From positions 1,550,001-1,614,000 of the forward strand of contig NZ_CP006942.1 of NCBI RefSeq assembly GCF_000521605.1: a stretch of 64,000 nucleotides of DNA, written 5' to 3'. Shown one piece after another: positions 28,454 through 38,109 of the stretch (position 1 is its first letter; the number at the start of each line of letters is the position of its first letter). Both the position numbers and the translations under genes were made by a program. The DNA comes from Mannheimia sp. USDA-ARS-USMARC-1261 (GTDB lineage: Bacteria > Pseudomonadota > Gammaproteobacteria > Enterobacterales > Pasteurellaceae). The notes under the pieces are model-generated. The model had not been told where the DNA came from and made no database searches. It saw only the letters and a program-made list of their open reading frames with translations.

Positions 28454-29323
28454 ATGGAAAGCACTTTTAACACCCCAACATTTATTGAATTATTTCCAAA
28501 CGAGAAAAGATTTACAAAGCTATTAAGAGAATATTTACGTTATCATCTGCATAAAATATGGTGTTCTTCTCAATGCTATGAGTTAAATAACTATCTTACT
28601 AATAATCCTTTATGGGCGGAATTATTCAAACAAAATTTATATCGCTTTAATACGTTACTCGAAACCTATTGTGATAAGAAATTCAATAAGAAAGAACGAT
28701 TAAATGCAATTATCACTCACTTTAATTGTGCAGAAAAACTATTTGGAGCTGCTTATTGTAATCAGTTAGTAAAAGATAGAGAAATATGTTTAATTAAACT
28801 AAGTGATGAATTAAGCCTCTACCTAAGTATTAACCAAATAGATCCACAAGAAGGTTTTTTCTCACTCAATATTCAAAACAACGAAAAAGAACATATTTAT
28901 GATGCCTCTTTTACCCTTTTAAGTAAAAATCAGTTATTGATTTCATCTATTCAAGGACCCAATACTGAACTCTCTCAGTTATTAATTAAATCTGCAACTA
29001 AACAATTATATGGTGTTCGTCCAATGTTTATGTTAGTAAATATATTTAAGCTAATAGCTCAATATTTTAATTTAGAACTTTTAGGTATTCATCATAAAAA
29101 CCAAGCAAAATATCGTTGGAATGATCACTCTAAATTATTATTTAATTACAATCTATTTTGGCAAGAAAATGGAGGGACATTAAATTCTAATAATTATTGG
29201 CGATTACCTATCATACTTGAGAAAAAAGAACTAAGCACAATTCCGAGTAAAAAACGCTCTATGTATAAAAAACGCTATGAACTATTTGAAAAGATAGAAC
29301 AAGAACTGAAAGAGCTATGGTAA
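28454..29323 (+). CDS. VirK/YbjX (DUF535) family protein
   Basis: This 289-residue protein is similar to the DUF535 family, which includes VirK of Shigella and YbjX. The typical C-terminal part reads SIQGPNTELSQLLIKSATKQLYGVRPMFMLVNIFKLIAQYFNLELLGIHHKNQAKYRWNDHSKLLFNYNLFWQENGG. In Shigella VirK helps expression or localisation of the surface protein IcsA, and other members are tied to lipid A stress. The biochemical role is unsettled. It follows ssa1, an autotransporter like IcsA, though a terminator lies between them. The start is taken at the ATG 28454, not the TTG 9 bases earlier. Confidence 0.82.
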   Translation: MESTFNTPTFIELFPNEKRFTKLLREYLRYHLHKIWCSSQCYELNNYLTNNPLWAELFKQNLYRFNTLLETYCDKKFNKKERLNAIITHFNCAEKLFGAAYCNQLVKDREICLIKLSDELSLYLSINQIDPQEGFFSLNIQNNEKEHIYDASFTLLSKNQLLISSIQGPNTELSQLLIKSATKQLYGVRPMFMLVNIFKLIAQYFNLELLGIHHKNQAKYRWNDHSKLLFNYNLFWQENGGTLNSNNYWRLPIILEKKELSTIPSKKRSMYKKRYELFEKIEQELKELW

Positions 29324-29377
29324 ACAAATAAAATATGACATAATTTTCAATAAAATTATCCTACTTGTTTTTATAAG

Positions 29378-29409
29378 AATAAAACCTTGAATAAATTCAA
29401 GGTTTTATT
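29378..29409 (+). terminator. Terminator between the VirK-like gene and nfeD
   Basis: A perfect 14-bp stem AATAAAACCTTGAA / TTCAAGGTTTTATT with loop TAAA is followed by Ts. It lies between convergent genes and is likely bidirectional. Confidence 0.9.
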
Positions 29410-29453
29410 TTAAAAGAGCAAAAATAATATAAAAAATAACCGCTTGTATTAAA

Positions 29454-29900
29454 TTATTCTACCATTTTAGTTACATACAACGTAATCCCATCAACACGTT
29501 GAACCTGTACTTTATCACCTAAATTAAGCCCTATTCCCATCACTCGCCAAGTGGTATCGCCAAACTTACCTCTAGCAACGCCATTTTCCAGTATTTCAAC
29601 AATTATACCTTGCATACCAATCATTGATTGCTCTCTTGAATTGAGCGATGTAGATTTATCATCTTGTTTATCTTTAGTATGTTGATATTTCCACCAAATC
29701 AAGCTAAAGACAATGGCTAGAATCGCGAAGCCACTAATTTGAATACTCACAGATAAATCAGGCAATAGCCAAACCAGCATTGCCAGCAAAATGGCAGAAA
29801 ATCCCCACCACATAATCAATACGCCTGGAATAATTAATTCTAAAGCAAGTAACACAAAGCCTAAAATTAACCAACTACTCCAGTTAAATAGCCAATCCAT
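29454..29900 (-). CDS. NfeD family membrane protein
   Basis: This 148-residue protein has three N-terminal membrane segments and a C-terminal OB-fold (MIGMQGIIVEILENGVARGKFGDTTWRVMGIGLNLGDKVQVQRVDGITLYV). It matches the short NfeD type (YbbK) encoded next to SPFH proteins. The two proteins are thought to work together in membrane quality control or microdomains. It lies 24 bases after qmcA. Confidence 0.88.
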   Translation of the reverse strand: MDWLFNWSSWLILGFVLLALELIIPGVLIMWWGFSAILLAMLVWLLPDLSVSIQISGFAILAIVFSLIWWKYQHTKDKQDDKSTSLNSREQSMIGMQGIIVEILENGVARGKFGDTTWRVMGIGLNLGDKVQVQRVDGITLYVTKMVE

Positions 29901-29924
29901 ATTTTCTCCTTGCTAAAAGCAGAA

Positions 29925-30848
29925 CTACTTACTGCTATTCTTAGTGCCTTTTAATAATTCAGCAATACCTGCAACAGAACCGATTAAATTGCCCGCTTCA
30001 AGAGGCATTAACACCACTTTACTGTTTTCTGCCGAACCAATATCTTTTAATGCTTCAGTGTATTTTTGAGCAATGAAATAATTAATTGCGGTGGTATCGC
30101 CTTTTGCAATAGCCTCAGATACCATTTGAGTTGCTTTTGCCTCCGCTTCTGCTGCACGTTCACGAGCTTCCGCTTGTAAGAATGCTTCTTGACGCTCCCC
30201 TTCGGCTTTTAAAATACGAGATTGCTTTTCACCTTCTGCACGTAGAATTTCAGCTTGTCGGATACCTTCTGCTTCTAAAATGTCTGCACGTTTATTGCGT
30301 TCAGCTTTCATTTGAGCATTCATCGCAGCTACTAATTCTTTTGGTGGGCGAACATCACGAATTTCAATTCTAGTTACTTTTACCCCCCAAATATTGGTTG
30401 CTTCATCAACAATCGAGAGCAAGCGACTATTAATGACATCACGTTGTGAAAGCATATCATCTAAATCCATCGAACCTAACACAGTACGCATATTTGTCAT
30501 TGTTAAATTTACAATCGCCTGTTCTAAATTATTCACTTCATAAGCTGCCCGGCGAGCGTCAATGGTTTGAACAAAGCAGACTGCATCAATAGACACACTG
30601 GCATTATCACGAGAAATAACTTCTTGCGATGGAATATCTAATACCTGTTCCATCATATTGATTTTTCGTCCAACTCTATCAATAAAAGGTAAAACAATAT
30701 TTAGTCCCGGAGTGAGGGTTTTGGTGTAACGCCCGAAACGTTCAATTGTCCAATGATAACCTTGTGGCACAATTTTGATAGTTGAACTTAATACTACCAG
30801 CACCAATATTGCAAATGCAGCACCTAAAATCGGTAAATCAAATTCCAT
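29925..30848 (-). CDS. qmcA: SPFH/stomatin-like protein QmcA
   Basis: This 307-residue protein has one N-terminal membrane segment, an SPFH domain ([47 protein letters not shown]) and a long Ala/Glu-rich coiled coil (about 190-255). These proteins form oligomeric rings linked to membrane protein quality control with FtsH. A longer frame exists (to 30896), but the ATG at 30848 with AGGAG 6 bases upstream gives the classic MEFDLPILG start. It forms a unit with nfeD. Confidence 0.92.
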   Translation of the reverse strand: MEFDLPILGAAFAILVLVVLSSTIKIVPQGYHWTIERFGRYTKTLTPGLNIVLPFIDRVGRKINMMEQVLDIPSQEVISRDNASVSIDAVCFVQTIDARRAAYEVNNLEQAIVNLTMTNMRTVLGSMDLDDMLSQRDVINSRLLSIVDEATNIWGVKVTRIEIRDVRPPKELVAAMNAQMKAERNKRADILEAEGIRQAEILRAEGEKQSRILKAEGERQEAFLQAEARERAAEAEAKATQMVSEAIAKGDTTAINYFIAQKYTEALKDIGSAENSKVVLMPLEAGNLIGSVAGIAELLKGTKNSSK

Positions 30849-30871
30849 CTTTTTCTCCTTTAAATAAACAA

Positions 30872-31543
30872 TTAAATTTCGATAGGTAGTTGCCAATTAA
30901 TTGGGGATATTTCTTTTGAAATCAAGTAATTATTTGCTTTTGAGAAATGTTTACAGCCAAAAAATCCACGATAAGCCGACAATGGCGATGGGTGCGGAGA
31001 AGCTAACACACAATGTCGATTACGATCGATAAACTGCCCTTTTCTCTGAGCGTGGCTACCCCAAAGTAAAAACACCAAATTCTCTCGATGTTCATTTAAT
31101 TGTGCGATAACTTTATCGGTAAAAATCTCCCAGCCAATTTGTGAATGTGAGCCTGCTCTACCTTGCTCAACAGTTAAACTCGTGTTTAACATAAAAACGC
31201 CTTGTTTTGCCCAATCAATTAAATAACCGTGATGCGGAATCTGAAATCCTTCAATATCTTCGGATAATTCCTTATACATATTCAACAAAGATGGGGGAGG
31301 AGCAACAGGAGGTTTAACTGAAAAGGCTAACCCGTGTGCTTGATTTGGTCCGTGATAAGGATCTTGTCCTAGAATCACCACCTTCACATTGCTAAATTCT
31401 GTTAAAGCAAAAGCACTAAATACCTCATTTTGTGGCGGATATATTACTTTGCCTGATAACCGCTCATTATGTACATATTGCAAAATCTGTTGAAAATAAT
31501 CTTTTTGCTTTTCTTCGCCTAAGGCTTCTGTCCAAGTTTTCAT
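30872..31543 (-). CDS. ung: Uracil-DNA glycosylase
   Basis: This family 1 UDG of 223 residues has the catalytic water-activating Asp in [22 protein letters not shown], the uracil-binding stretch [11 protein letters not shown] and the His motif [24 protein letters not shown]. It removes uracil from DNA. A TTG at 31555 is in frame, but the ATG at 31543 gives the usual MKTW start. It lies 23 bases before qmcA on the same strand. Confidence 0.96.
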   Translation of the reverse strand: MKTWTEALGEEKQKDYFQQILQYVHNERLSGKVIYPPQNEVFSAFALTEFSNVKVVILGQDPYHGPNQAHGLAFSVKPPVAPPPSLLNMYKELSEDIEGFQIPHHGYLIDWAKQGVFMLNTSLTVEQGRAGSHSQIGWEIFTDKVIAQLNEHRENLVFLLWGSHAQRKGQFIDRNRHCVLASPHPSPLSAYRGFFGCKHFSKANNYLISKEISPINWQLPIEI

Positions 31544-31712
31544 AAAAACACCCAATTGTGATTAAATTTCATTCAAATAGAATACTGTAAGCTAAAAATG
31601 GTTAAATTTTTATCGCTTTTTATCTAAAAACAGGTACAATAATTTCAAATAAATTTGAATATTTAAACTTTTTTCGTAATTTTCAATTTCACTCTTTATA
31701 GGAGAACTTAAA

Positions 31713-32096
31713 ATGATTAAAGGTGTACAAATCACTGAGTCAGCAAACAGCAACTTATTAAACTCTTTTTGGTTATTAGATGAAGCTAAAAATGAAGCTC
31801 GTTGCTTAGCAGCTAAAGCGGGTTACCAAGAAGATCAAATCGTTGCAATCAGCGAATTGGGCGACATTGCATACCGCGAAGTACCAGTAAATGTTGCTCC
31901 AACTATCAAAGTGGAAGGTGGCCAGCACTTAAACGTGAATGTTTTACGCCGTGAAACATTAGAAGATGCAATCAAAAACCCGGAGAAATATCCACAATTA
32001 ACCATTCGTGTTTCAGGTTATGCCGTGCGTTTCAACTCATTAACCCCTGAACAACAACGTGATGTTATTACTCGTACTTTTACTGAAAGTCTATAA
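31713..32096 (+). CDS. grcA: Autonomous glycyl radical cofactor GrcA
   Basis: This 127-residue protein resembles the C-terminus of pyruvate formate-lyase. The radical site is RVSGYAVRF with Gly102. It replaces the damaged glycyl radical domain of PflB after oxygen exposure. Start and length match E. coli YfiD. Its natural terminator appears to have been split by an IS element 32 bases after the stop codon. Confidence 0.96.
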   Translation: MIKGVQITESANSNLLNSFWLLDEAKNEARCLAAKAGYQEDQIVAISELGDIAYREVPVNVAPTIKVEGGQHLNVNVLRRETLEDAIKNPEKYPQLTIRVSGYAVRFNSLTPEQQRDVITRTFTESL

Positions 32097-32113
32097 TAAC
32101 AGTTTTTAATGCG

Positions 32114-32128
32114 AAGAAGCACCCATAT
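32114..32128 (+). terminator. Left half of an interrupted grcA terminator
   Basis: AAGAAGCACCCA followed by TAT ends exactly at the IS boundary. Its complement, TGGATGCTTTTTT preceded by TAT, lies beyond the second IS copy at 42069-42084. Joined over one TAT they form a hairpin with a three-base loop and a T-run, which is a complete intrinsic terminator. Confidence 0.75.
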
Positions 32129-32156
32129 TGATCTGACCCCAAAAAGTTAGACTCAT

Positions 32157-32969
32157 TTAATTCAAGGACTGAGTTCTGTATTCCACAGAGCTGAGTCCTT
32201 TTAGTTTCACTTGAATACGCTCATTGTTGTAGTAATGAATGTAGTCGTGAATCGTCTGCTCAAGCTCGGCAAAGGTATCAAACCGCTTGCCAAAATAACA
32301 TTCCGTTTTGAGCCGTCCGAAAAAACTTTCCATTGCCCCATTATCCAAGCAGTTTCCTTTTCTTGACATACTTGGCGTAATGCCGTTTTTTCGACAAATT
32401 TCCCTAAAACCTGCCATCTGGTATTGCCAACCTTGGTCAGAATGCAGTATCGGTTTTGCACCGTTAAGCTTTGCTATCGCCTGCGTCATCATTTGGCTAA
32501 TCTGCTCAAAATTGGGGCTCTCTGCTAAATCATAGGCGATAATTTCACCATTGAACAAATCCTTGATTGGCGATAAATAGAGCTTGCCTTCCGCACATTT
32601 AAATTCCGTGATATCGGTAGCCCATTTCTCATTTGGCTTGCTGGTTTGGAAATTGCGTCCCAACAGATTGTCCGCAATTTTACCAACTTCCCCTTGATAC
32701 GAACGGTATTTTCTGCGTTTGCATTTTCCCTTCAAACCCAATTTTTGCATTATCGCTTGGACTTTTTTGTGGTTAATCGTCCAAATTTTTCTCAGCATTA
32801 ACGTGATACGGCGATAACCGTAATTCCCCTTATTTTCGTGATAAATCTCAGCAATTTTTTGCTCAATCATAGCATTTTTATCCACTTTATCGGCAAGATG
32901 ATAAAAATAAGTGCTGCGTTTTAAACCGATAAGTGGCAATAGCATTTCAAGCGGAAAGTGATTTCGCAA
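32157..32969 (-). CDS. IS150-like transposase OrfB (DDE domain)
   Basis: The frame carries the IS3 OrfB pattern: an HTH_21 segment (NKGNYGYRRITLMLRKIWTINHKKVQAIMQKLGLKGK) and an rve integrase core. The core has Asp in ATDITEF, Asp in LHSDQGWQYQM and Glu in NGAMESFFGRLKTE. It has no proper start of its own (TTG at 32969) and is expected to be made as an OrfAB fusion by -1 frameshifting at the A6 run near 33001. All three catalytic residues are present, so it may be active. Confidence 0.92.
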   Translation of the reverse strand: MRNHFPLEMLLPLIGLKRSTYFYHLADKVDKNAMIEQKIAEIYHENKGNYGYRRITLMLRKIWTINHKKVQAIMQKLGLKGKCKRRKYRSYQGEVGKIADNLLGRNFQTSKPNEKWATDITEFKCAEGKLYLSPIKDLFNGEIIAYDLAESPNFEQISQMMTQAIAKLNGAKPILHSDQGWQYQMAGFREICRKNGITPSMSRKGNCLDNGAMESFFGRLKTECYFGKRFDTFAELEQTIHDYIHYYNNERIQVKLKGLSSVEYRTQSLN

Positions 32970-32974
32970 CCTTT

Positions 32975-33484
32975 TTACGAGACCTGCCTTTTCCGCATTT
33001 TTTCTTGGTTGAGTTCCTGCAACTTTTTTAGGATGGCGTTCTCCGCTTCCAATTCTAAAATGCGATAACGCAAGCGTTCTTCTTCGGTTTGGGGTGGCGG
33101 TGGCATTTTCGGGTATTTCGGTTTCATTGTCGGACGACCTTTGAGTTTGGGAAATAAACCGTTTATACCCTGTTTATCAAAAGCTTGCAACCATTGACTG
33201 ATGATACCTGAATTGGCAATCCCAAAATGAAAGCAAGCGTTTCTTGCAGAAAATTGTCCGTTTTTGACCGCTTGTACAACGGATAATTTAAATTCGGGTG
33301 AGTAAATCCGCTTTTTACCTAAAACAGCTAACCCATTGTTTCCATTATAATTATATTGGTGAATCCAACGCTCTAATGTTGTTTTGGCAAGCTGAAAATG
33401 CTGACGGGTGAGAGATCGATTTTTCCCGTTTTGAAGATAAAATTCGATCACTTGTTGTTTGAAAGATGGGTTGTATTTAGTCAT
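32975..33484 (-). CDS. IS150-like OrfA (helix-turn-helix)
   Basis: This 169-residue DNA-binding OrfA has two helix-turn-helix units (SFKQQVIEFYLQNGKNRSLTRQHFQLAKTTLERWIHQYN and SPEFKLSVVQAVKNGQFSARNACFHFGIANSGIISQWLQAF) and a C-terminal leucine-zipper-like helix (RLRYRILELEAENAILKKLQELN). The frame ends shortly after an A6 run where -1 slippage would enter OrfB. It is almost identical to the OrfA at 41503-42012. Confidence 0.93.
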   Translation of the reverse strand: MTKYNPSFKQQVIEFYLQNGKNRSLTRQHFQLAKTTLERWIHQYNYNGNNGLAVLGKKRIYSPEFKLSVVQAVKNGQFSARNACFHFGIANSGIISQWLQAFDKQGINGLFPKLKGRPTMKPKYPKMPPPPQTEEERLRYRILELEAENAILKKLQELNQEKMRKRQVS

Positions 33485-33562
33485 AAAAAATCTGCACCTT
33501 AATCAGTTGGTGGTTTAGTCCAACTTTTGGGGGGCAGATCAAAGAATCTCTTTAATCGCATA

Positions 33563-33937
33563 TTAACGAATTTTATTCAATTTATAATTGTTTGTGCTTT
33601 TTACCGTATTACCGTTCGGATCGCAAAGTTCAACATATTGGTCGGAAACTTGGAATGCCAAATTACCGGAAGCGTGCTCTAAACGGATAACGTTTGATTT
33701 GTTGGCTTCCCAAGTGTATGTGCCGTTATCACGGTAAGAATACTCTTTTTTATCTTTGAAATAGATAGTATCGTATTGATAAGTTCTATCTGCGTTTAGA
33801 GTCAGCTGTGCTTGAATTTTTTCGCAGTCAGCACAAGGAAATACACCTGCATAAGTACCTGTTACGCTTTTTTGTGGTAACAATGAACACGCACCTAGCA
33901 TAGTTGCGGTAAATCCAATGAGTGCGATTTTTTTCAT
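33563..33937 (-). CDS. NlpE-like lipoprotein (copper resistance / envelope stress)
   Basis: This 124-residue lipoprotein has the lipobox LGAC (residues about 14-17) and a single NlpE N-terminal domain: GTYAGVFPCADCEKIQAQLTLNADRTYQY with the CxxC pair. In E. coli NlpE senses surface contact, lipoprotein trafficking and copper and activates Cpx. This version is about half that length and lacks the C-terminal OB domain. It is the first gene inside the IS-bounded segment. Confidence 0.82.
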   Translation of the reverse strand: MKKIALIGFTATMLGACSLLPQKSVTGTYAGVFPCADCEKIQAQLTLNADRTYQYDTIYFKDKKEYSYRDNGTYTWEANKSNVIRLEHASGNLAFQVSDQYVELCDPNGNTVKSTNNYKLNKIR

Positions 33938-33952
33938 ATTCTTTTCCTCTTT

Positions 33953-34258
33953 TTAAATTTTAACGCTCGGATTTACTCTAAATTCAAGCTGGGTTATTTC
34001 AGGTAAATCGGTTTGTATCTGTGCTAACAGAGCAGTTTGTTGTAACAATAAACCTTGCCTCACGGTTGCACTTTTTACATTAATAATGAGTTGATTATCA
34101 ACTAAATTTGCCACTCGGTAAAGCCCACGATAAGATTCCGGCAAGATTTTCTGAATTTTTTGGTTTAAATCATTCACAAAATTTGCCTTTTCGACAATTC
34201 GACTTAAAGTGGAGTTCTGTAAAATTTCGTTAATCTTTTTAGGTGCTGAATTTTTCAT
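33953..34258 (-). CDS. dciA: DciA family protein (DnaB loader, DUF721)
   Basis: This 101-residue protein shows the DUF721 core: ILPESYRGLYRVANLVDNQLIINVKSATVRQGLLLQQTALLAQIQTDLPEITQLEFRV. DciA is the ancestral loader of the replicative helicase in bacteria lacking DnaC. In gamma-proteobacteria a DUF721 gene often lies divergently upstream of secM-secA, as here. It lies 15 bases before the NlpE-like gene. Confidence 0.85.
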   Translation of the reverse strand: MKNSAPKKINEILQNSTLSRIVEKANFVNDLNQKIQKILPESYRGLYRVANLVDNQLIINVKSATVRQGLLLQQTALLAQIQTDLPEITQLEFRVNPSVKI

Positions 34259-34376
34259 CTATTATTTACTTTATCTCTATTTTTATACTTGATTTTACGT
34301 TACTTGACCCAATTATTTGATAACTCTGATTAAATTTAGCGTATAATCACTTAAATTTTTATTTAATCTTAACTTA

Positions 34377-34697
34377 ATGAGCTTATTTTTTAAACATTTT
34401 CATAGGGCGCCTTTTTGGTCGCAACTTTTTTTCGGAATGGTTGCGATGCTTGCGTTACCTGAAATTCAGGCGGTTAATCCAAATGAAAGTGAGCAAGAAG
34501 CAGTTATCAATCAATCTTTTCTTCAGTATGCTCAAGCTACGAATGAGCTAGAGCAACAATCACTTTTTATCGCAGAATTGAACTACGATATTGTGGAAAT
34601 TAAACCACAAGCGGTCAATTTTTGCGAATTTTTTACTAAATCTTACCGCTTGGATAAACAAAATATTTATCCAATCCGAGCAGGACCTTACGCCTAA
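34377..34697 (+). CDS. secM: SecM-like secretion monitor (arrest peptide)
   Basis: This 106-residue protein has an N-terminal signal-like segment (FWSQLFFGMVAMLALPEIQA) and ends in NIYPIRAGPYA, containing the IRAGP arrest core at residues 100-104, just before the stop. In E. coli SecM the ribosome stalls at GIRAGP until the SecA motor pulls the nascent chain, which exposes the secA ribosome site. Upstream arrest residues such as E. coli Trp155 are not conserved, so this is a diverged arrest sequence. It directly precedes secA, and its stop codon lies in the 5' arm of a hairpin covering the secA Shine-Dalgarno sequence. Confidence 0.85.
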   Translation: MSLFFKHFHRAPFWSQLFFGMVAMLALPEIQAVNPNESEQEAVINQSFLQYAQATNELEQQSLFIAELNYDIVEIKPQAVNFCEFFTKSYRLDKQNIYPIRAGPYA

Positions 34698-34747
34698 CTA
34701 TAAATTTAACGTTTAAAATCAAATAATTAACAATGTTTATATTTAGG
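34693..34747 (+). promoter_or_regulatory. secM-secA hairpin masking the secA ribosome-binding site
   Basis: The 5' arm CCTAACTATAAAT (34693-34705, containing the secM stop codon) pairs with 34735-34747, which ends in the AGG of the secA Shine-Dalgarno sequence. There are 11 Watson-Crick pairs, one G-U pair and one mismatch. A ribosome stalled at the Pro codon of IRAGP (34686-34688) would cover the base of this stem and free the secA start. The mechanism is inferred from E. coli. Confidence 0.75.
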
Positions 34748-34755
34748 AAAATACA

Positions 34756-37470
34756 ATGATTTCAAAATTACTTACCTCTATTTTTGGCTCAAGCAATGAC
34801 CGTACGCTAAAACGTTTAAGAAAACGAGTGGTGCAAATTAATAAACTTGAGCCGACATTTGAACAGCTATCTGACGAAGAATTAAAAGCCAAAACGGCTG
34901 AATTTAGACTCCGTTTAGCAGATGGGGCAACCTTAGACAGTTTATTGCCTGAAGCCTTTGCAACGGTTCGAGAAGCGAGTAAACGTGTGTTAGGTATGCG
35001 TCCGTTTGATGTACAGCTTATTGGCGGTATGGTTTTAACAGGGCGTAATATTGCCGAAATGCGTACCGGTGAAGGGAAAACATTAACTGCAACTCTGCCT
35101 TGCTATTTAAATGCTTTAACCGGTAAAGGGGTTCATGTTGTAACCGTGAATGATTACCTTGCTCGCCGTGATGCGGAAACTAACCGTCCATTATTTGAAT
35201 TTTTAGGCTTAACCGTAGGCGTGAACATTCCTGGTTTACCGCCGGAGGTTAAACGTGCGGCATACCAAGCGGATATTACCTATTCAACCAATAGTGAATT
35301 AGGTTTTGATTACTTGCGTGATAATTTAGCTCACGATAGAAATGAGCGTTTTCAACGTGAATTACATTACGCATTAGTGGATGAGGTGGACTCTATCTTA
35401 ATTGATGAAGCTCGTACGCCATTAATTATTTCAGGACCAGCGGAAGATGCGACTCAAATTTATCAAGCAGTAGATCAAATTATTCCGCATTTGATCGCAC
35501 AAGATAAAGAAGATACCGAAGAATACACGGGCGAAGGAGATTTTACCCTAGATCTGAAAAACAAACAGGCTCATTTAACTGAGCGTGGTATGGTGAAAGT
35601 AGAGGACTTCCTTACTCAAATGGGCTTGATGGAAGAAGGGGAGAGCTTATATCACCCGGCTCGTATTTCGCTTTTACATCACGTTAGTGCGGCGTTGCGT
35701 GCTCATAAATTGTTTGAACGCAATGTGGACTACATTGTAAAAGATGGAGAAATTGTCATCATTGACGAGCACACCGGGCGAACAATGGCAGGTCGTCGCT
35801 GGTCTGATGGTCTACATCAAGCGATTGAAGCAAAAGAGCGTGTGAATATTCAAGGCGAAAACCAAACCGTTGCTTCTATTACTTACCAAAACTATTTCCG
35901 TCTATACGAAAAATTAGCAGGTATGACAGGTACGGCAGATACCGAAGCTTTTGAATTCCAACAAATTTACGGCTTAAATACCGTTGTTGTGCCAACAAAC
36001 AGACCGGTTATCCGTGTAGATCGCACTGACTTAATGTTCAAAAGTGAAGCAGAAAAATTTGCGGCGATTATTACTGAAATTAAAGATTGTATGGAACGCC
36101 AGCAACCTGTGTTAGTGGGGACAGCATCGGTAGAAAAATCGGAGTTATTATCGGCAGAATTAACCAAAGCGGGTATTCCTCACAATGTATTAAATGCAAA
36201 ATTCCACGCCCAAGAAGCAGAAATTGTGGCGGAAGCAGGTGCACCGGGTGCAGTAACTATTGCAACGAATATGGCTGGTCGCGGTACAGATATCGTGCTT
36301 GGCGGTAACTGGAGAGTGGAAATTGCCAAACTTGAAAATCCAACTCAAGAACAAATTGATGAAATTAAATCAGCGTGGCAAGAGCGTTACAACACGGTAA
36401 TGCAAGCAGGTGGTTTGCACATTATTGGTACAGAACGCCACGAGTCTCGCCGTATTGACAACCAGTTGCGTGGTCGTTCCGGTCGTCAAGGCGACCCGGG
36501 TTCATCACGTTTCTACTTATCATTAGATGACTCGTTGATGCGAATTTACCTCAATGAAGGTAAATTGAATATGATGCGTAAAGCCTTTACTGAAGAAGGC
36601 GAAGCGATGGAATCTAAACTATTAACCAAAGTAATTGCATCGGCACAAGCAAAAGTAGAAGCTCATAACTTTGACGGTCGTAAAAACCTTTTACAATATG
36701 ACGATGTGGCGAACGAGCAGCGTAAAGTGATTTATGAACAACGTAATCACTTATTAGATACTGATGATATTTCATCAATGATTGAAACTATTCGCCAAGA
36801 TGTATTTGATAGCACCATCAGTGAGTACATTCCGCCTCAATCTATTGAAGAAATGTGGAACGTGCCGGGCTTGGAAGAGCGTTTACGTCGCGAGTTTGGC
36901 TTAGATTTACCGATTTCTCATTGGTTAGAAACCGAAAAAGATCTACACGAAGAAACCTTGCGTGAGCGTATTCTCAATATTGCTATTGAAGAATATAAAG
37001 CGAAAGAAGAGAAAGTTGGTGCTGAAGTAATGCGTAATTTTGAAAAAGGTGTAATGCTACAAAATCTTGATGAATTATGGAAAGAGCATCTTTCTTCTAT
37101 GGACTACTTACGCAAAGGCATTCACTTGCGTGGCTATGCTCAGAAAGATCCGAAGCAAGAGTACAAAAAAGAGTCTTTTGCAATGTTTACCAATATGCTT
37201 AACACCTTAAAATTAAATGTGATTAGCATTTTAAGCCGTATTCAAGTGCGTAGCCAAGAAGAGGTGGAAGAGGCTCAACGTTTGCAAGCAGAAATGGAAG
37301 CTAAAGCGGCGGAGCAATCACCAATCGATGAGCCAGCACAGCAAGTTGATCTTGAAAGTTTAAGTGATGAAGAGTTAGCAAACTTAAACATTGGTCGTAA
37401 TGATCCTTGCCCTTGTGGTTCAGGCAAAAAATATAAACATTGTCACGGCAATAAAGCGAGATACGCATAA
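34756..37470 (+). CDS. secA: Protein translocase ATPase SecA
   Basis: This 904-residue motor of the Sec system has the Walker [15 protein letters not shown] (about 100-113), [24 protein letters not shown] (DEAD-like motif II), [14 protein letters not shown], and [28 protein letters not shown]-terminal zinc-binding tail reads [17 protein letters not shown] and contacts SecB. Length matches E. coli SecA (901). Translation is probably coupled to SecM arrest. Confidence 0.98.
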   Translation: MISKLLTSIFGSSNDRTLKRLRKRVVQINKLEPTFEQLSDEELKAKTAEFRLRLADGATLDSLLPEAFATVREASKRVLGMRPFDVQLIGGMVLTGRNIAEMRTGEGKTLTATLPCYLNALTGKGVHVVTVNDYLARRDAETNRPLFEFLGLTVGVNIPGLPPEVKRAAYQADITYSTNSELGFDYLRDNLAHDRNERFQRELHYALVDEVDSILIDEARTPLIISGPAEDATQIYQAVDQIIPHLIAQDKEDTEEYTGEGDFTLDLKNKQAHLTERGMVKVEDFLTQMGLMEEGESLYHPARISLLHHVSAALRAHKLFERNVDYIVKDGEIVIIDEHTGRTMAGRRWSDGLHQAIEAKERVNIQGENQTVASITYQNYFRLYEKLAGMTGTADTEAFEFQQIYGLNTVVVPTNRPVIRVDRTDLMFKSEAEKFAAIITEIKDCMERQQPVLVGTASVEKSELLSAELTKAGIPHNVLNAKFHAQEAEIVAEAGAPGAVTIATNMAGRGTDIVLGGNWRVEIAKLENPTQEQIDEIKSAWQERYNTVMQAGGLHIIGTERHESRRIDNQLRGRSGRQGDPGSSRFYLSLDDSLMRIYLNEGKLNMMRKAFTEEGEAMESKLLTKVIASAQAKVEAHNFDGRKNLLQYDDVANEQRKVIYEQRNHLLDTDDISSMIETIRQDVFDSTISEYIPPQSIEEMWNVPGLEERLRREFGLDLPISHWLETEKDLHEETLRERILNIAIEEYKAKEEKVGAEVMRNFEKGVMLQNLDELWKEHLSSMDYLRKGIHLRGYAQKDPKQEYKKESFAMFTNMLNTLKLNVISILSRIQVRSQEEVEEAQRLQAEMEAKAAEQSPIDEPAQQVDLESLSDEELANLNIGRNDPCPCGSGKKYKHCHGNKARYA

Positions 37471-37475
37471 TGATA

Positions 37476-37531
37476 CAAGCGGTTATTTTTAGACAGAAAT
37501 TTGCAAATTATCGTCTAAATCTGACCGCTTG
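37476..37531 (+). terminator. Imperfect inverted uptake-signal pair between secA and mutT
   Basis: CAAGCGGT (37476-37483) and ACCGCTTG (37524-37531) flank partly complementary sequence (TTTAGAC / GTCTAAA). It is probably a weak terminator between secA and mutT. Confidence 0.5.
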
Positions 37532-37558
37532 AGTTTATAGAAAGAGTAGAGGAAATCT

Positions 37559-37969
37559 ATGTCAAAACCGATTATTCAAGTATCAGCCGGTATTATCCGC
37601 AACGAATTTGGGCAAATTTATTTGACCCAACGCTTAGAAGGGCAAGACTTCGCTCAATCATTAGAATTTCCGGGCGGTAAGGTTGATGCCAGTGAGACTC
37701 CTGAAGAAGCCCTTAAACGTGAGTTAGAAGAAGAAATCGGTATTCAAGTGCTAAGTGCTTTTCCCTATGAAAGTTTCAGCTTTGAATATCCAAACAAGAT
37801 TATTCAGTTTTTCTTCTACTTAGTGGAAGAATGGGTAAATGAACCCTTTGGTCGAGAAGGGCAAGAGGGCTTTTGGATCGCACAATCTGATTTAGATGAA
37901 GGGGCTTTCCCACCGGCTAATGCACAATTGATTAAACGTCTAAAAGCAGAAATAGAAAATCAAGAATAG
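37559..37969 (+). CDS. mutT: 8-oxo-dGTP diphosphatase MutT
   Basis: This 136-residue Nudix hydrolase has the complete Nudix box (GGKVDASETPEEALKRELEEEIGI, pattern GX5EX7REUXEEXGU). It cleans 8-oxo-dGTP from the nucleotide pool to prevent A:T to C:G changes. The order secM-secA-mutT is the same as in E. coli, which supports the name. Confidence 0.95.
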   Translation: MSKPIIQVSAGIIRNEFGQIYLTQRLEGQDFAQSLEFPGGKVDASETPEEALKRELEEEIGIQVLSAFPYESFSFEYPNKIIQFFFYLVEEWVNEPFGREGQEGFWIAQSDLDEGAFPPANAQLIKRLKAEIENQE

Positions 37970-38109
37970 TAGTTGTTTAATCTGCCATTCTTTCTTTTAA
38001 AGAAATAATCTTTTTTCATAACGCACATTTATTCCTTATCTTTATTTGGATAGAATAAAAGTTCCTTAACTAAAATTTAACAAATCGACAATTCAAGCGA
38101 GGAACTTTT

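Larger units (their letters stand above)
32129..33541 (-). mobile_element. IS3-family (IS150-like) insertion sequence, full-length copy
   Basis: A 1413-base element begins TGATCTGACCCC and ends GGGGCAGATCA. The imperfect inverted ends have the TG...CA termini usual for IS3. It holds orfA and orfB on the minus strand in -1 phase, with an A6 slippery run at the end of orfA, and both frames look intact. The left flank ends in TAT and the right flank begins AAG, so there is no direct repeat around this copy alone. The left TAT matches the right flank of the second copy at 42068. Confidence 0.92.

Noticed and set aside
31640-31665. A/T palindrome before grcA considered as an FNR site
   Set aside because: The sequence TTCAAATAAATTTGAA does not match TTGAT-4-ATCAA. 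grcA is often FNR-controlled, but no convincing site was seen.
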